A stretch of DNA of 64,000 bases, from the NCBI GenBank assembly GCA_043758775.1, contig JAYVMU010000015.1:1-64000 (forward strand), read 5' to 3'. Positions 17,721 through 27,020 of this stretch are shown in pieces. How positions within the stretch are numbered: the first letter of the stretch is position 1; every line of letters starts with the position of its first letter. The notes under the pieces were generated by a model. It had not been told where the DNA came from, did not search any database, and saw nothing but the letters and a program-made list of their open reading frames with translations. Source of the stretch: JACMMS01 sp043758775. GTDB lineage: Bacteria; Pseudomonadota; Gammaproteobacteria; Burkholderiales; Methylophilaceae. The translations under genes were made by a program, and so were the position numbers.

Positions 17721-19562
17721 ATGTCTAAAATCCACATTTCAGAACTTGTTTTACGCGACGGCCACCAATGCATGATTGCGACGCGCTTGCGTACCGAAGA
17801 TATGCTGCCTATTTGTTCCAAGCTAGATAGCATTGGCTTTTGGTCATTGGAAGCATGGGGCGGTGCTACATTTGATGCGTGCGTGCGCTTTTTAAAAGAA
17901 GACCCATGGGAACGCTTAAGCAAGTTACGTAAAGCCCTACCTAATAGCCGTATTCAAATGTTATTACGTGGTCAAAATCTACTTGGATATCGACACTATT
18001 CTGATGATGTTGTGCGCGCCTTTGTACAAAAATCGGCTGATAATGGTGTTGATGTGTTCCGTATTTTTGATGCGATGAACGACATGCGTAACCTTAAAAC
18101 TTCAATCGAAGCCGTTAAAAAAGCTGGTAAACATGCTGAAGGTGCATTAAGTTACACCACCAGCCCAGTGCATGATATTGCGCATTTTGTGGAACTGGCC
18201 AAAGAACTCGAAGCCTTTGGCTGCGATACTATCGCCATTAAGGATATGGCGAGTTTACTGACACCCCAAGCTACTGCCGATTTAGTTAAAGCACTTAGTG
18301 TGGCAATTAGTGTGCCAATTCACCTGCATAGTCATGCCACTTCTGGCTTAGCCAGCATGAATTTACTCCGCGGGGTAGAGAATGGTGCGATGATTATTGA
18401 CACCTGTAACTCCGCCTTCTCTGAGGGTGCTAGCCACCCAACCACTGAGAGCATGATTGCTGCACTACAAGGTACAGAATACGATACCGGCCTTGATATT
18501 GGCGCGGTACAAGAGGTCAGTGCTTATCTACGCGATGTACGAAAAAAATACTGGCAATTTGAGAGCGACTACACGGGTGTTGATACACGTGTTTTAGTAA
18601 ACCAAGTGCCAGGTGGCATGATTTCTAACTTGTCGAATCAATTGAAAGAGCAAGGTGCGTTAAATCGCATGAATGAAGTATTGGATGAGATTCCAAGAGT
18701 GCGTGAAGATTTAGGGTTCCCGCCACTAGTGACACCAACTTCGCAAATTGTTGGTACGCAAGCTGTCCTCAATGTACTGACAGGTTCACGCTATAAATCA
18801 GTGACTAACGAAGTAAAAAACTACTTTTTAGGTCAATATGGTAAAGCGCCCAGTGCAGTCAATGCAAATGTAAGAAAGCTTGCTATTGGCGACGCTGAGA
18901 TAATGACTTGCCGCCCGGCTGATTTATTAGAGCCTGAAATGGCGAAGTTACAAATTGAATCTGACCGTTTAGCAAAATCAGAAGAAGATGTTTTAACGTT
19001 TGCTATGTTCCCTGATATTGCCAAAACCTTTTTGCAGGAGCGTAATGCAGGTAGCTTAAAACCAGAACCCTTATTAACAAAAGAAGCGGCTAGTCCAAGC
19101 GCTGCACGTTATGCACCCAATGAATTTAAACTGACATTACACGGCGAAACTTTTCATATCAAACTGACTGGCTCTGGTCACGAAGGTGAAGAACAACGTC
19201 CATTCTACGTATCTGTGGATGGTGTGGCCGAAGAGGTACTTGTGGAAACTTTAAGTGAAATTGAAGTTTCTGGTGGTAAAAGTACGGGCAATAAAAAGAA
19301 AACCGCTACAGCAGCAAGTGGCCGCCCTCGCCCATCTCACGCTGGTTGTGTAACAACCGCTATGCCAGGCACGATTGTAGCAGTTAAAGTTAAAGTCGGT
19401 GATAAAGTTAAAGCAGGTGATGGTGTGTTGGTCATTGAAGCTATGAAAATGGAAAATGAAATCCAAGCTGCCAAAACTGGTGTAGTAGTGGCTATTCATG
19501 TTAATAAAGGCGATGCAGTGACTCCTGATGAATCACTGCTTGAAATACAGCCTGATGAATAA
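17721..19562 (+). CDS. pycB: Pyruvate carboxylase subunit B (carboxyltransferase plus biotin carrier)
   Basis: This 613-residue protein has a TIM-barrel carboxyltransferase with LRDGHQ (about 12-17), DSIGFWSLEAWGGATFD and the metal histidines in HLHSHATSG. A conserved helical domain follows, then a linker and a biotinyl domain with biotin-Lys576 in EAMKMEN. OadA of sodium-pumping oxaloacetate decarboxylase has the same plan, but no oadB or oadG is near and a biotin carboxylase gene lies just upstream. Two-subunit pyruvate carboxylase is therefore favoured. In a one-carbon user with a reduced TCA cycle it would refill oxaloacetate. A strong terminator follows. Confidence 0.88.
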   Translation: MSKIHISELVLRDGHQCMIATRLRTEDMLPICSKLDSIGFWSLEAWGGATFDACVRFLKEDPWERLSKLRKALPNSRIQMLLRGQNLLGYRHYSDDVVRAFVQKSADNGVDVFRIFDAMNDMRNLKTSIEAVKKAGKHAEGALSYTTSPVHDIAHFVELAKELEAFGCDTIAIKDMASLLTPQATADLVKALSVAISVPIHLHSHATSGLASMNLLRGVENGAMIIDTCNSAFSEGASHPTTESMIAALQGTEYDTGLDIGAVQEVSAYLRDVRKKYWQFESDYTGVDTRVLVNQVPGGMISNLSNQLKEQGALNRMNEVLDEIPRVREDLGFPPLVTPTSQIVGTQAVLNVLTGSRYKSVTNEVKNYFLGQYGKAPSAVNANVRKLAIGDAEIMTCRPADLLEPEMAKLQIESDRLAKSEEDVLTFAMFPDIAKTFLQERNAGSLKPEPLLTKEAASPSAARYAPNEFKLTLHGETFHIKLTGSGHEGEEQRPFYVSVDGVAEEVLVETLSEIEVSGGKSTGNKKKTATAASGRPRPSHAGCVTTAMPGTIVAVKVKVGDKVKAGDGVLVIEAMKMENEIQAAKTGVVVAIHVNKGDAVTPDESLLEIQPDE

Positions 19563-19571
19563 TTAGGCGTT

Positions 19572-19602
19572 AAAAAAGCCGACACAGCATGTCGGCTTTT
19601 TA
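19572..19602 (+). terminator. Rho-independent terminator after pycB
   Basis: The stem AAAGCCGACA / TGTCGGCTTT with a short CAGCA loop is followed by a T run and begins about ten bases past the pycB stop. The A run on its left would also let it act on the minus strand. Confidence 0.85.
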
Positions 19603-19621
19603 ATTCAAGCTCACTCAGTTC

Positions 19622-20227
19622 ATGGAAGTAAAATTTCAAAAAATGCCAACATCCAGTCTTATTCTTGCATCCAGCTCACCATTTAGACATGAGCTATTAC
19701 AGCGTCTACAACTGCCTTTTAGCGTGATATCGCCTGACATTGACGAAACTGCATGGTCTGATGAGCCACCAGAACAAACCTCACTACGATTAGCGCAAAC
19801 AAAAGCACTGAAAGTAGCTGAAACCAATCCACATAGTTTGATTATTGGCTGCGACCAGGTTGCAACCTTGGATGGTTTGCACATAGGTAAACCTGGCACT
19901 CATGAAAATGCGGTTAAACAACTTACTATGATGCGTGGCCGCAAAGTAATATTTCATAGTGCACTCTGTGTGTATAACGCTAAGACAAGAAATATGCAGG
20001 CTGAAGTCGTGCCTTTTACCGTACAATTTCGCCATCTTAGCGATGCACAGATCGAAAACTACTTGCTTAAAGAACAACCTTACAATTGCGCGGGTAGTGC
20101 AAAATCAGAGGGCTTAGGTATTGCGATTATTGCGAGTATGCACGGTGATGACCCCAATGCATTGATTGGCTTACCTCTCATTAGACTAGTCGCTATGCTA
20201 GAAAATGCAGGTATGATTATTCTCTAG
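19622..20227 (+). CDS. yceF: Maf family nucleotide pyrophosphatase, YceF type
   Basis: This 201-residue protein (194 if started at the ATG at 19643, which gives the usual MPTSSLILASSSPFR beginning) is a Maf-fold house-cleaning enzyme. The YceF subfamily, which hydrolyses m7GTP, is indicated by the pattern IIGCDQVATLDGLHIGKPG, FRHLSDAQIENYL and CAGSAKSEGLGI. The catalytic Asp lies in CDQV. Neither possible start has a clear ribosome site. In E. coli yceF lies next to yceD-rpmF, and here it is 3.5 kb away on the other strand. Confidence 0.88.
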   Translation: MEVKFQKMPTSSLILASSSPFRHELLQRLQLPFSVISPDIDETAWSDEPPEQTSLRLAQTKALKVAETNPHSLIIGCDQVATLDGLHIGKPGTHENAVKQLTMMRGRKVIFHSALCVYNAKTRNMQAEVVPFTVQFRHLSDAQIENYLLKEQPYNCAGSAKSEGLGIAIIASMHGDDPNALIGLPLIRLVAMLENAGMIIL

Positions 20228-20320
20228 TATTTTAAACCCAACGTCATTACTACCCGTTTAAGGGTTTCATCAACCCAGTGTAAAATCTAACCAGTTAATG
20301 TTTTTAATTTGGAGAGCTCA

Positions 20321-21805
20321 ATGAGCAAAACGATGTTTAGCCGCAAAAAGTTGCTATTAGCTACGTTATCAATTTTTTCCATAGCTAGCTTGCCTTTGCA
20401 TGCAATCGCACTAGAAAATAATGCAGAAATACACAAAGAGGTAGTCAGTACGTTACAAGACCAACAAGCAGTAGCGGTTACTATCTATAACAACGATTTG
20501 GCTCTAGTTAAAGATCAGCGTAAATTAATATTAAAAACTGGGCTTAATAAACTCGCCCTACGTGATGTGAGCGCGTAAATTCGACCAGAAACCGCATTAT
20601 TAAGAAGCTTGAGCAATCCTGGCAGCTTGTTATTACAAGAGCAAAACTTTGACTTTGATTTGCTTACACCTGCTAAATTACTCGAAAAATACGTAGGCAA
20701 GACAGTGACTATCGTTAAAACCAACCCCGCCACAGGACTGGAAACCACTGAACAAGCCACTGTGCTATCTGCCAATAACGGCGTGGTGCTTAAAATTGGT
20801 AATCATATTGAAACTGGTGTGCCAGGCCGCATTATTTATGATGACGTCCCAGAAAATTTACGTGACCGCCCAACCTTAGTCACTCAACTGACTAGCAAGG
20901 TAGCAACTGAACAAACAGTAGAATTAAGCTATTTAACAGGTGGCTTAGGCTGGAAAGCTGATTATGTGGCTGAACTAAGCCCTAAAGAAGACATGATCGA
21001 TTTATCAGGCTGGGTCACGTTAACAAACACGAGTGGTGCAAGCTACCAGAATGCTAAACTGCAACTGGTAGCGGGGGATGTAAATCGTGTACAAGACTCT
21101 GCGCGCCCCGCTGTTGCGATGATGATGCGTAAAAATGCGATGGTAGATGCCGCCGCACCTATGGCGGAAGAATCACTGCTCGAATATCATTTATATACGC
21201 TAGACCGCCCAACCACTATTGCAGAAAATCAAACTAAACAAGTTGCCTTGCTTTCCGCAAATAGCATACCTACACGTAAAGAACTGGTGCTGCGTGGAGC
21301 GGATTATTATTACCAGAGCCAATACGGTGAGTTAGGCACTAAAATGAAGGTGAGCATCTTTATCGAGTTTGACAATAAAGAAGCTGCACACCTAGGCATG
21401 CCATTGCCTAAAGGCATTCTACGCGTTTATAAAAAAGACAATGCAGGCAATGCTCAATTTGTTGGTGAAGACACTATTGACCATACACCTAAGAATGAAA
21501 CGGTACGTTTAAAACTTGGTGAAGCTTTTGATGTCACTGCGGATAAAAAACAAACCGACTTCAAAGTGTTGCCACGCCCAGCCAAAGGCAATAATCTGTA
21601 CGAAAGTGCTTATGAAATCACACTAAAGAATGCTAAAAAAGAGCGTGTTGCTGTGACTGTGCAAGAGCCGATCAGTGGTGACTGGAAAATCATCGCTGAG
21701 AATAAACCTCATATAAAGGTCAATAGCCAATTAGCTAGTTGGAAAGTCGAAATACCAGCCGAAGGCACAACCACATTAATTTACAGAGCGCAGGTGAAAT
21801 ATTGA
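20321..21805 (+). pseudogene. DUF4139 (mucoidy inhibitor A-like) exported protein, interrupted by an in-frame stop
   Basis: Two open segments in the same frame join into one protein of about 494 codons. The first begins at the ATG at 20321 (GGAGAG ahead) with a signal peptide ending in PLHAIA and runs to YNNDLALV...LRDVSA, where TAA stands at 20576-20578. The same frame then continues at once with IRPETALLRS and the full DUF4139 domain to TAA/TGA at 21805. Homologues that I recall have Gln at this place (DVSAQIRPETA), so one C-to-T change (CAA to TAA) explains the stop. A TTG at 20609 could restart translation but without a signal peptide. The role of DUF4139 proteins is poorly known (envelope or periplasm). 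The gene is a recent pseudogene, a read-through case or a base error. Confidence 0.85.
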
Positions 21806-22515
21806 GTTCGTTAGGTGTTTTATATTTAATCCCAGTCACCTTGGGCGATGACAATGTCACTCAAGTATTGCCTATACCAGTAGTGCAACTTGTACAACAG
21901 TTAGAAACCTTTGTGGTTGAAAATGAAAAAACGGCGCGACATTTTCTAAGTACGATAAAAACAATTAAACCAGTCCGCGAATTAACCTTGTTTACCCTCA
22001 ATGAACATACAGCAGATAAGGAAATAACCGCGCTACTTGCGCCTCTACTTGCAGGCAAAGACGTAGGCATTATGTCTGAAGCAGGTTGTCCAGGCGTTGC
22101 AGATCCTGGCGCTAAACTGGTTGAGTTAGCTCACCGTAAAGGCATTAAAGTTGTGCCTCTGGTTGGTCCATCATCTATTTTGCTTGGACTCATGGCGTCT
22201 GGCTTAAATGGGCAGCAGTTTACTTTTTTGGGTTATCTGCCGGTAGATAAAACAGCAAGGAATTTACGCTTAAAAGAAATCGAAAAACGTTCACAGCAAC
22301 AGCTTGAAACGCAGATTTTTATTGAAACGCCTTACCGAAACCAACATATGCTGGAAGCAATATTGGCAAGCTGTAATGGTAATACTCGGCTTTGTGTGGC
22401 GTGTAATGTCAGTCTGGCTAGTGAGCTTATCATGACTAAAACCATCGCTGACTGGAAGAAATCCAACTTACCCGACTTGCATAAACAACCAACCGTTTTT
22501 TTACTACTCGCTTGA
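21802..22515 (+). CDS. RsmI-like SAM-dependent methyltransferase (tetrapyrrole methylase fold)
   Basis: This encodes about 237 residues when started at the TTG that overlaps the preceding TGA (TTGA). The longer reading from 21739 adds residues out of step with the family start (LGVLYLIPVTLGD). It contains the SAM-binding pattern SEAGCPGVADPGAKLV and VPLVGPSSILLGLMASGLNGQQF, and IETPYRN. This is the betaproteobacterial paralogue of RsmI (16S rRNA 2'-O-methylation at C1402), shorter and with a different N-terminus (no PIGNLxD), so its own substrate is not known. It is tied by translational coupling to the broken DUF4139 gene and converges on rnhB. Confidence 0.83.
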   Translation: MSSLGVLYLIPVTLGDDNVTQVLPIPVVQLVQQLETFVVENEKTARHFLSTIKTIKPVRELTLFTLNEHTADKEITALLAPLLAGKDVGIMSEAGCPGVADPGAKLVELAHRKGIKVVPLVGPSSILLGLMASGLNGQQFTFLGYLPVDKTARNLRLKEIEKRSQQQLETQIFIETPYRNQHMLEAILASCNGNTRLCVACNVSLASELIMTKTIADWKKSNLPDLHKQPTVFLLLA

Positions 22516-22551
22516 AGTGGTAAGGTTGCTAACAAATGCAATCCTAGTTTG

Positions 22552-23148
22552 TTACAGGACTAATTTCCTTACTGGTGCATAGCTTTTGCGATGTATCGGT
22601 GAAACCCCATGCTCTAGCAACAGAGCCATATGTTCTGCTGTCGGATAGCCTTTATGCCGGGCGAAATTGTATTGTGGATAGATTTGATGTAACTCTAAAC
22701 AATTGGCGTCTCGTGCTGTCTTGGCGAGTATCGAGGCTGCGGAGATGGCCTGGACCTTGCTATCACCTTTAACAATCGCCTCACATGGCAAGCTAATCTT
22801 TGGACGTTTATTACCATCAACCAGCACTAGTTCCGGGCTTATTTTCAGGGCTTCTATCGCTCGTTTCATCGCCAATAAACTAGCTTGTAGAATATTGATT
22901 TCGTCGATTTCTTGAACGCTACTAGTGGCAATTGCCCATGCTAACGCATGTTGTTTAATCTCAATAGCTAAGCCATCACGTTTTTTTTCAGAGAGTTTTT
23001 TTGAGTCTGCTAAACCTAGAATGGGTCTTGCTGGATTGAGTATAACTGCCGCCGCATACACGGCACCTGCTAAAGGACCACGGCCTGCTTCATCTACACC
23101 ACAGATTAGTACGTTTTCTGGTAATTCAAACTCTATGGTGGCTAACAT
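22552..23148 (-). CDS. rnhB: Ribonuclease HII
   Basis: This 198-residue enzyme cuts RNA at RNA-DNA junctions and removes misinserted ribonucleotides. The acidic active site is visible: Asp-Glu in CGVDEAGRGPLAG (about 17-29), Asp in VLVDGNKRP, and later residues around ASILAKTARD. The C-terminal GYPTAEHMALLLEHG and HRKSYAPV motifs are complete. It is the last gene of the rpsB-to-rnhB cluster, 20 bases after lpxB, the same order as in E. coli. Confidence 0.95.
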   Translation of the reverse strand: MLATIEFELPENVLICGVDEAGRGPLAGAVYAAAVILNPARPILGLADSKKLSEKKRDGLAIEIKQHALAWAIATSSVQEIDEINILQASLLAMKRAIEALKISPELVLVDGNKRPKISLPCEAIVKGDSKVQAISAASILAKTARDANCLELHQIYPQYNFARHKGYPTAEHMALLLEHGVSPIHRKSYAPVRKLVL

Positions 23149-23167
23149 TTAATTATCTACCATTTTT

Positions 23168-24406
23168 TTAAACAGGCTTTTTCAAATAAGATAAGACTGC
23201 TTTGGCTGCTTTTTCGGCAGTGTTTTGTTTAAGGCTTTGATGAATTTTCATAAACTCATGTTTAATTTCCTCAACATAAGTTTGATCTCCTAATAATTTG
23301 AGTGTTGTTTCAGCAAGTTTCTCAGGCGTTGCTTCGTCTTGCATTAATTCCGGCACTAAAAACTTGCCTGCGAGTATATTGGGCAACCCGACATAGGGTA
23401 AGTAATTCATGCGCTTGAGTATTTGCCAGCTTATATTGGGCATGCGGTAAGTAATCACCATCGGACATTTCAGTAGTGCGGCTTCCAATGTGGCAGTGCC
23501 AGACGCCACAATCACAGCATCTGCTGCTGTCATCGCATCATGTGCATGACCGAATAGAATTTGCAATGGTAATAGTGTATGTACATGGCTTTGCTCTGTA
23601 TTCTCAGCTTCTAATACATCATTATCAATTTTATTGTGGGTTATTTCATGATGAAGTTGATTATTAAATAGAGCATCCTCAAAAATCAGACGTGTTTCAC
23701 GTGAGATGAGTGGCACTAAAAATTGAATCTCTGGTTGCTCTTTAGCCATTAACATAGCTGTTTTAACAAACAAATCAGCATGCTGCTGAACCTCACTCAA
23801 GCGGCTACCAGGCAACATGGCAATAATCATTTGATTAGGCTTTAGTTTCAGGCATTCACGCGCAGCCTCTTTGTCTGGCTGCATCGGAAAAATATCAGCT
23901 AGTGGATGTCCGACATATGTCACAGGGACACCCGCAACCTCATATAACTTAGGTTCAAATGGAAATAATGCCAGCATATGTGAAACGGCGCGCTTGATTT
24001 TTGCCATACGGCCTTTGCGCCAAGCCCAAATAGAAGGGCTGGCATAATGAATAGTGGAGATGCCTTTGTTTTTTAATTGACGCTCTAGCCAAAAATTAAA
24101 ATCAGGTGCATCAATACCTATAAATAAATCAGGAGGATTTTCCAGCAGCGTTTTAAGTAAGTTTTTGCGAAGTTTGAGTAAACCAAATAAATGGCGTAAT
24201 ACCTCAACATAACCTCTAACTGATAGACGTTCCATTGGATAAAGTGATATCGCACCCTCACCTATCATCTTAGGACCAGCAATGCCGATAAATTCTAAAT
24301 GCAATCCTGTATTTAAGGCGGCGTAATGTGTTTTGAGTGCTTGTATAAGATGACTGCCTAGCAAATCCCCCGAGGCTTCACCAGCCACTATCGCAATTTT
24401 AGGCAT
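23168..24406 (-). CDS. lpxB: Lipid-A-disaccharide synthase
   Basis: This GT19 glycosyltransferase joins UDP-2,3-diacylglucosamine and lipid X into the lipid A disaccharide at the inner membrane. It has 412 residues, slightly longer than E. coli LpxB (382), and the extra length is an internal polar stretch around DNDVLEAENTEQSHVH. Landmarks are IVAGEASGDLLG (about 5-16), FIGIDAPDFNFWLERQLK, YASPSIWAWRKGR, TYVGHPLADI, MLPGSRLSEV and ASGTATLEAAL. Confidence 0.94.
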   Translation of the reverse strand: MPKIAIVAGEASGDLLGSHLIQALKTHYAALNTGLHLEFIGIAGPKMIGEGAISLYPMERLSVRGYVEVLRHLFGLLKLRKNLLKTLLENPPDLFIGIDAPDFNFWLERQLKNKGISTIHYASPSIWAWRKGRMAKIKRAVSHMLALFPFEPKLYEVAGVPVTYVGHPLADIFPMQPDKEAARECLKLKPNQMIIAMLPGSRLSEVQQHADLFVKTAMLMAKEQPEIQFLVPLISRETRLIFEDALFNNQLHHEITHNKIDNDVLEAENTEQSHVHTLLPLQILFGHAHDAMTAADAVIVASGTATLEAALLKCPMVITYRMPNISWQILKRMNYLPYVGLPNILAGKFLVPELMQDEATPEKLAETTLKLLGDQTYVEEIKHEFMKIHQSLKQNTAEKAAKAVLSYLKKPV

Positions 24407-24468
24407 ATTTAGTTCGTATAATAGTTAAAGTAGTTTGTTGTTATAGCTTAATGATTAGCTTCGTTAAA

Positions 24469-25248
24469 TTAACGAATAATACCGCGAGTAGCTAGATTTA
24501 AAAACTCAGACAAAATCGCAAGCTCAGGGCAACTAGCTTGCATGAGCAATATTTCTTGCTTGGCTTCTTCTAATGATAGCCCATTACGATATAAGGCCTT
24601 GTATGCACGCTTAATTTGCATGATACTTTCTGGTGAAAAGTCTCGACGCTTTAAGCCCTCAGCATTAATACCATGCGGTTTTGCGTCGTAACCGGCAGCA
24701 GTGACATAAGGCGGAATATCCTTAAATACCACCGAACCTACGGCTGTAATCACATGCGCACCGATCTTGCAGAACTGGTGTATTAAAGTAAACCCACCTA
24801 AAATTGCGTAATCGTGTAAATCTACATGGCCGGCTAATGATGAGTTATTAGCAAGTATGGTGTGATTGCCAATGTGGCAATCATGTGCGATATGCACATA
24901 GGCCATCACCCAATTACTGTTACCTATCTTGGTAATACCTTTATCTTGTGCGGTACCACGATTAAACGTACAAAATTCACGTATGGTGTTGTTATCACCG
25001 ATTTCTAATGTGGTTGGCTCGCCTGCATATTTTTTATCTTGTGGGGCGGCTCCAAGTGAGGCATACTGAAAAATCTGATTATTTTTCCCAATAGTTGTTG
25101 GGCCTTGCAATACCACATGACTGGCAACGGTGGTACCTGCGTCTATGCGCACGCCAGCTTCAACTATTGAATAGGCGCCGATTGCAACCGAACTATCAAT
25201 CTCGGCTTTAGGATCAATAATTGCAGTGGGGTGTATTTTTTGCTGCAT
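24469..25248 (-). CDS. lpxA: UDP-N-acetylglucosamine acyltransferase
   Basis: This 259-residue left-handed beta-helix enzyme performs the first step of lipid A synthesis. Hexapeptide repeats run through the first two thirds, the catalytic His is in YVHIAHDCHIG, and the C-terminal helical domain includes GLKRRDFSPE. It lies between fabZ and lpxB, as in most Gram-negatives. Confidence 0.95.
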   Translation of the reverse strand: MQQKIHPTAIIDPKAEIDSSVAIGAYSIVEAGVRIDAGTTVASHVVLQGPTTIGKNNQIFQYASLGAAPQDKKYAGEPTTLEIGDNNTIREFCTFNRGTAQDKGITKIGNSNWVMAYVHIAHDCHIGNHTILANNSSLAGHVDLHDYAILGGFTLIHQFCKIGAHVITAVGSVVFKDIPPYVTAAGYDAKPHGINAEGLKRRDFSPESIMQIKRAYKALYRNGLSLEEAKQEILLMQASCPELAILSEFLNLATRGIIR

Positions 25249-25338
25249 GCTTTATTACATACTTTCTTAACTGTATTTTTTAAATGATGTTTTAACATCT
25301 TAAAGTGTTGCATTATAACCATTGAGTTTTAATATTTT

Positions 25339-25803
25339 TTATTTTTCAATGGCTTTCAGTATGCACATCATATTAGCTTCAGCTACAACGGCGCCATCAA
25401 CTTTAGCCACGCCTGTGTACTTCCAAATGCCTTTTAAAATACGATCAATTTTTACATTCAAAATAATTTGGTCGCCTGGTGAAACAGGTTTTTTAAAACG
25501 TGCGCTATCAATACCAGCAAAGTAATAGACTGAGTCATCACTCGGTTTTGTACCCATCGTTTTAAAAGATAAAATGGCCGCTGCTTGTGCCATGGCCTCA
25601 ACGATTAAAACGCCGGGCATGACTGGATGGTATGGAAAGTGACCTGGGAAGAATGGTTCATTAATGGTGACATTTTTAACAGCCACGATCTCTTTACCTA
25701 GCTCCAGTGAAACTACTCGGTCAATCAAGATGAAAGGATAGCGATGTGGTAAATGCTCCAGTATTTCATGGATATCCATACTGGTTGAGGCAATATCAGT
25801 CAT
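25339..25803 (-). CDS. fabZ: 3-hydroxyacyl-ACP dehydratase FabZ
   Basis: This 154-residue hot-dog-fold enzyme dehydrates beta-hydroxyacyl-ACP. It has EHLPHRYPFILIDRV (about 15-29), the catalytic His in EPFFPGHFPYHPVMPGV, and the catalytic Glu in LIVEAMAQAAAI. A GAGGAAAGAG site precedes the start. Its place between lpxD and lpxA ties membrane phospholipid and lipid A synthesis, since LpxC and FabZ draw on the same hydroxyacyl-ACP. Confidence 0.95.
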   Translation of the reverse strand: MTDIASTSMDIHEILEHLPHRYPFILIDRVVSLELGKEIVAVKNVTINEPFFPGHFPYHPVMPGVLIVEAMAQAAAILSFKTMGTKPSDDSVYYFAGIDSARFKKPVSPGDQIILNVKIDRILKGIWKYTGVAKVDGAVVAEANMMCILKAIEK

Positions 25804-25836
25804 ATTATTTCTCTTTCCTCTTCATCTTAATTTTTT

Positions 25837-26940
25837 TTACTTGTCTTGTTTCTTATCAGTAGATTGATCTGTAATGAGTGCTGATAGCGACTTTTCTAAT
25901 GATTTTATTTTATCTGTTAAATCGCTTAAATGGCGAATATTGGCTGCGGTTGTGAGCCATTCATTATGAGCCTGAAAAGGCATTAATGCAGTATAAGTTC
26001 CTACTTTGGTAATGGAGCGTGTAATCATGCTGCCTGGTGATATTGTAACGCCATCTGCAATAGTCAAATGGCCTAATATCATAGCCGCACCGCCTATTTT
26101 ACAATGTTGTCCAATAATAGCACTGCCTGCTATACCTACGCATCCAGCAATCACGGTATGCGCGCCTATGCGACAATTGTGCGCGACTTGAATTAGGTTA
26201 TCTAATTTCACGCCATTTTCGATAATCGTATCGTCCAAAGCACCGCGGTCTATCGTGGTATTCGCGCCAACATCTACATTATCTCCAATGACCACCCGCC
26301 CAACTTGCGGGATTTTTACCCAATACTTATTGCCAGCTTCTCCATCTTCAGCATAACCAAAACCTTCTGAGCCAATGACTACACCTGAATAAATGGTACA
26401 GCTCTTACCAATTACAGAATGATGTTTAATGGTGACGTTAGCTTGTAAGCTAGTACTCTCACCAATAATAACGCTATGCTCAATGACACAAGAAGACTCT
26501 ATCACGATATTCTCACCCAACATCACACCGGCACCAATCACTACCTGTGCGGCAATACTACAAGAAGCAGGTATAACCGTGCTTGAATCAATAACAGCTG
26601 TTGCATGTATACCAGCTAAATGACTAGTGGGAGGATTTAATAACTCTGACAGCTTAGCAAAATAAGCATAAGGATTATCTGTGATAATTTTGGGTAACTT
26701 TGTTAAATGCTGATATTGTGGATGCAATATGATAGCACTCGCTTGTGTTTCGCTGAGTTGATTGGTGTATTTGGTGTCATTAAAAAAACTGATTGCACCT
26801 GGCTTAGCATTGGCAAGCGAAGCTACACGTAAGATTTGGATTGAATCAGAAACTGACTCATACATGCCATCAATTAAATAATCTTGCAGCTGTCCACCTA
26901 GGCAAGCAACAATTTGATTTAATGAGTATGTTGTACTCAT
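25837..26940 (-). CDS. lpxD: UDP-3-O-acylglucosamine N-acyltransferase
   Basis: This 367-residue enzyme adds the second acyl chain to the lipid A precursor. An N-terminal uridine-binding domain (FFNDTKYTNQL) is followed by a long set of hexapeptide repeats with the catalytic His in VAHNCRIG and GSEGFGYAED, and a C-terminal helix. The C-terminal tail is somewhat longer and more charged than in E. coli LpxD (341). It follows the skp gene by 80 bases. Confidence 0.94.
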   Translation of the reverse strand: MSTTYSLNQIVACLGGQLQDYLIDGMYESVSDSIQILRVASLANAKPGAISFFNDTKYTNQLSETQASAIILHPQYQHLTKLPKIITDNPYAYFAKLSELLNPPTSHLAGIHATAVIDSSTVIPASCSIAAQVVIGAGVMLGENIVIESSCVIEHSVIIGESTSLQANVTIKHHSVIGKSCTIYSGVVIGSEGFGYAEDGEAGNKYWVKIPQVGRVVIGDNVDVGANTTIDRGALDDTIIENGVKLDNLIQVAHNCRIGAHTVIAGCVGIAGSAIIGQHCKIGGAAMILGHLTIADGVTISPGSMITRSITKVGTYTALMPFQAHNEWLTTAANIRHLSDLTDKIKSLEKSLSALITDQSTDKKQDK

Positions 26941-27020
26941 CTGAGTCGCCTGTTCAGTAATGTCTAACGTTAATTAATCTTAGAGCGGACTATTTCAGTT
27001 TAGTCTACAATGGCTGACGA

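Noticed and set aside
20609..21805. Second DUF4139 segment as an independent gene starting with TTG
   Set aside because: It has no ribosome site or signal peptide, and it continues the frame and the domain of the first segment without a gap, so one broken gene is the better reading.
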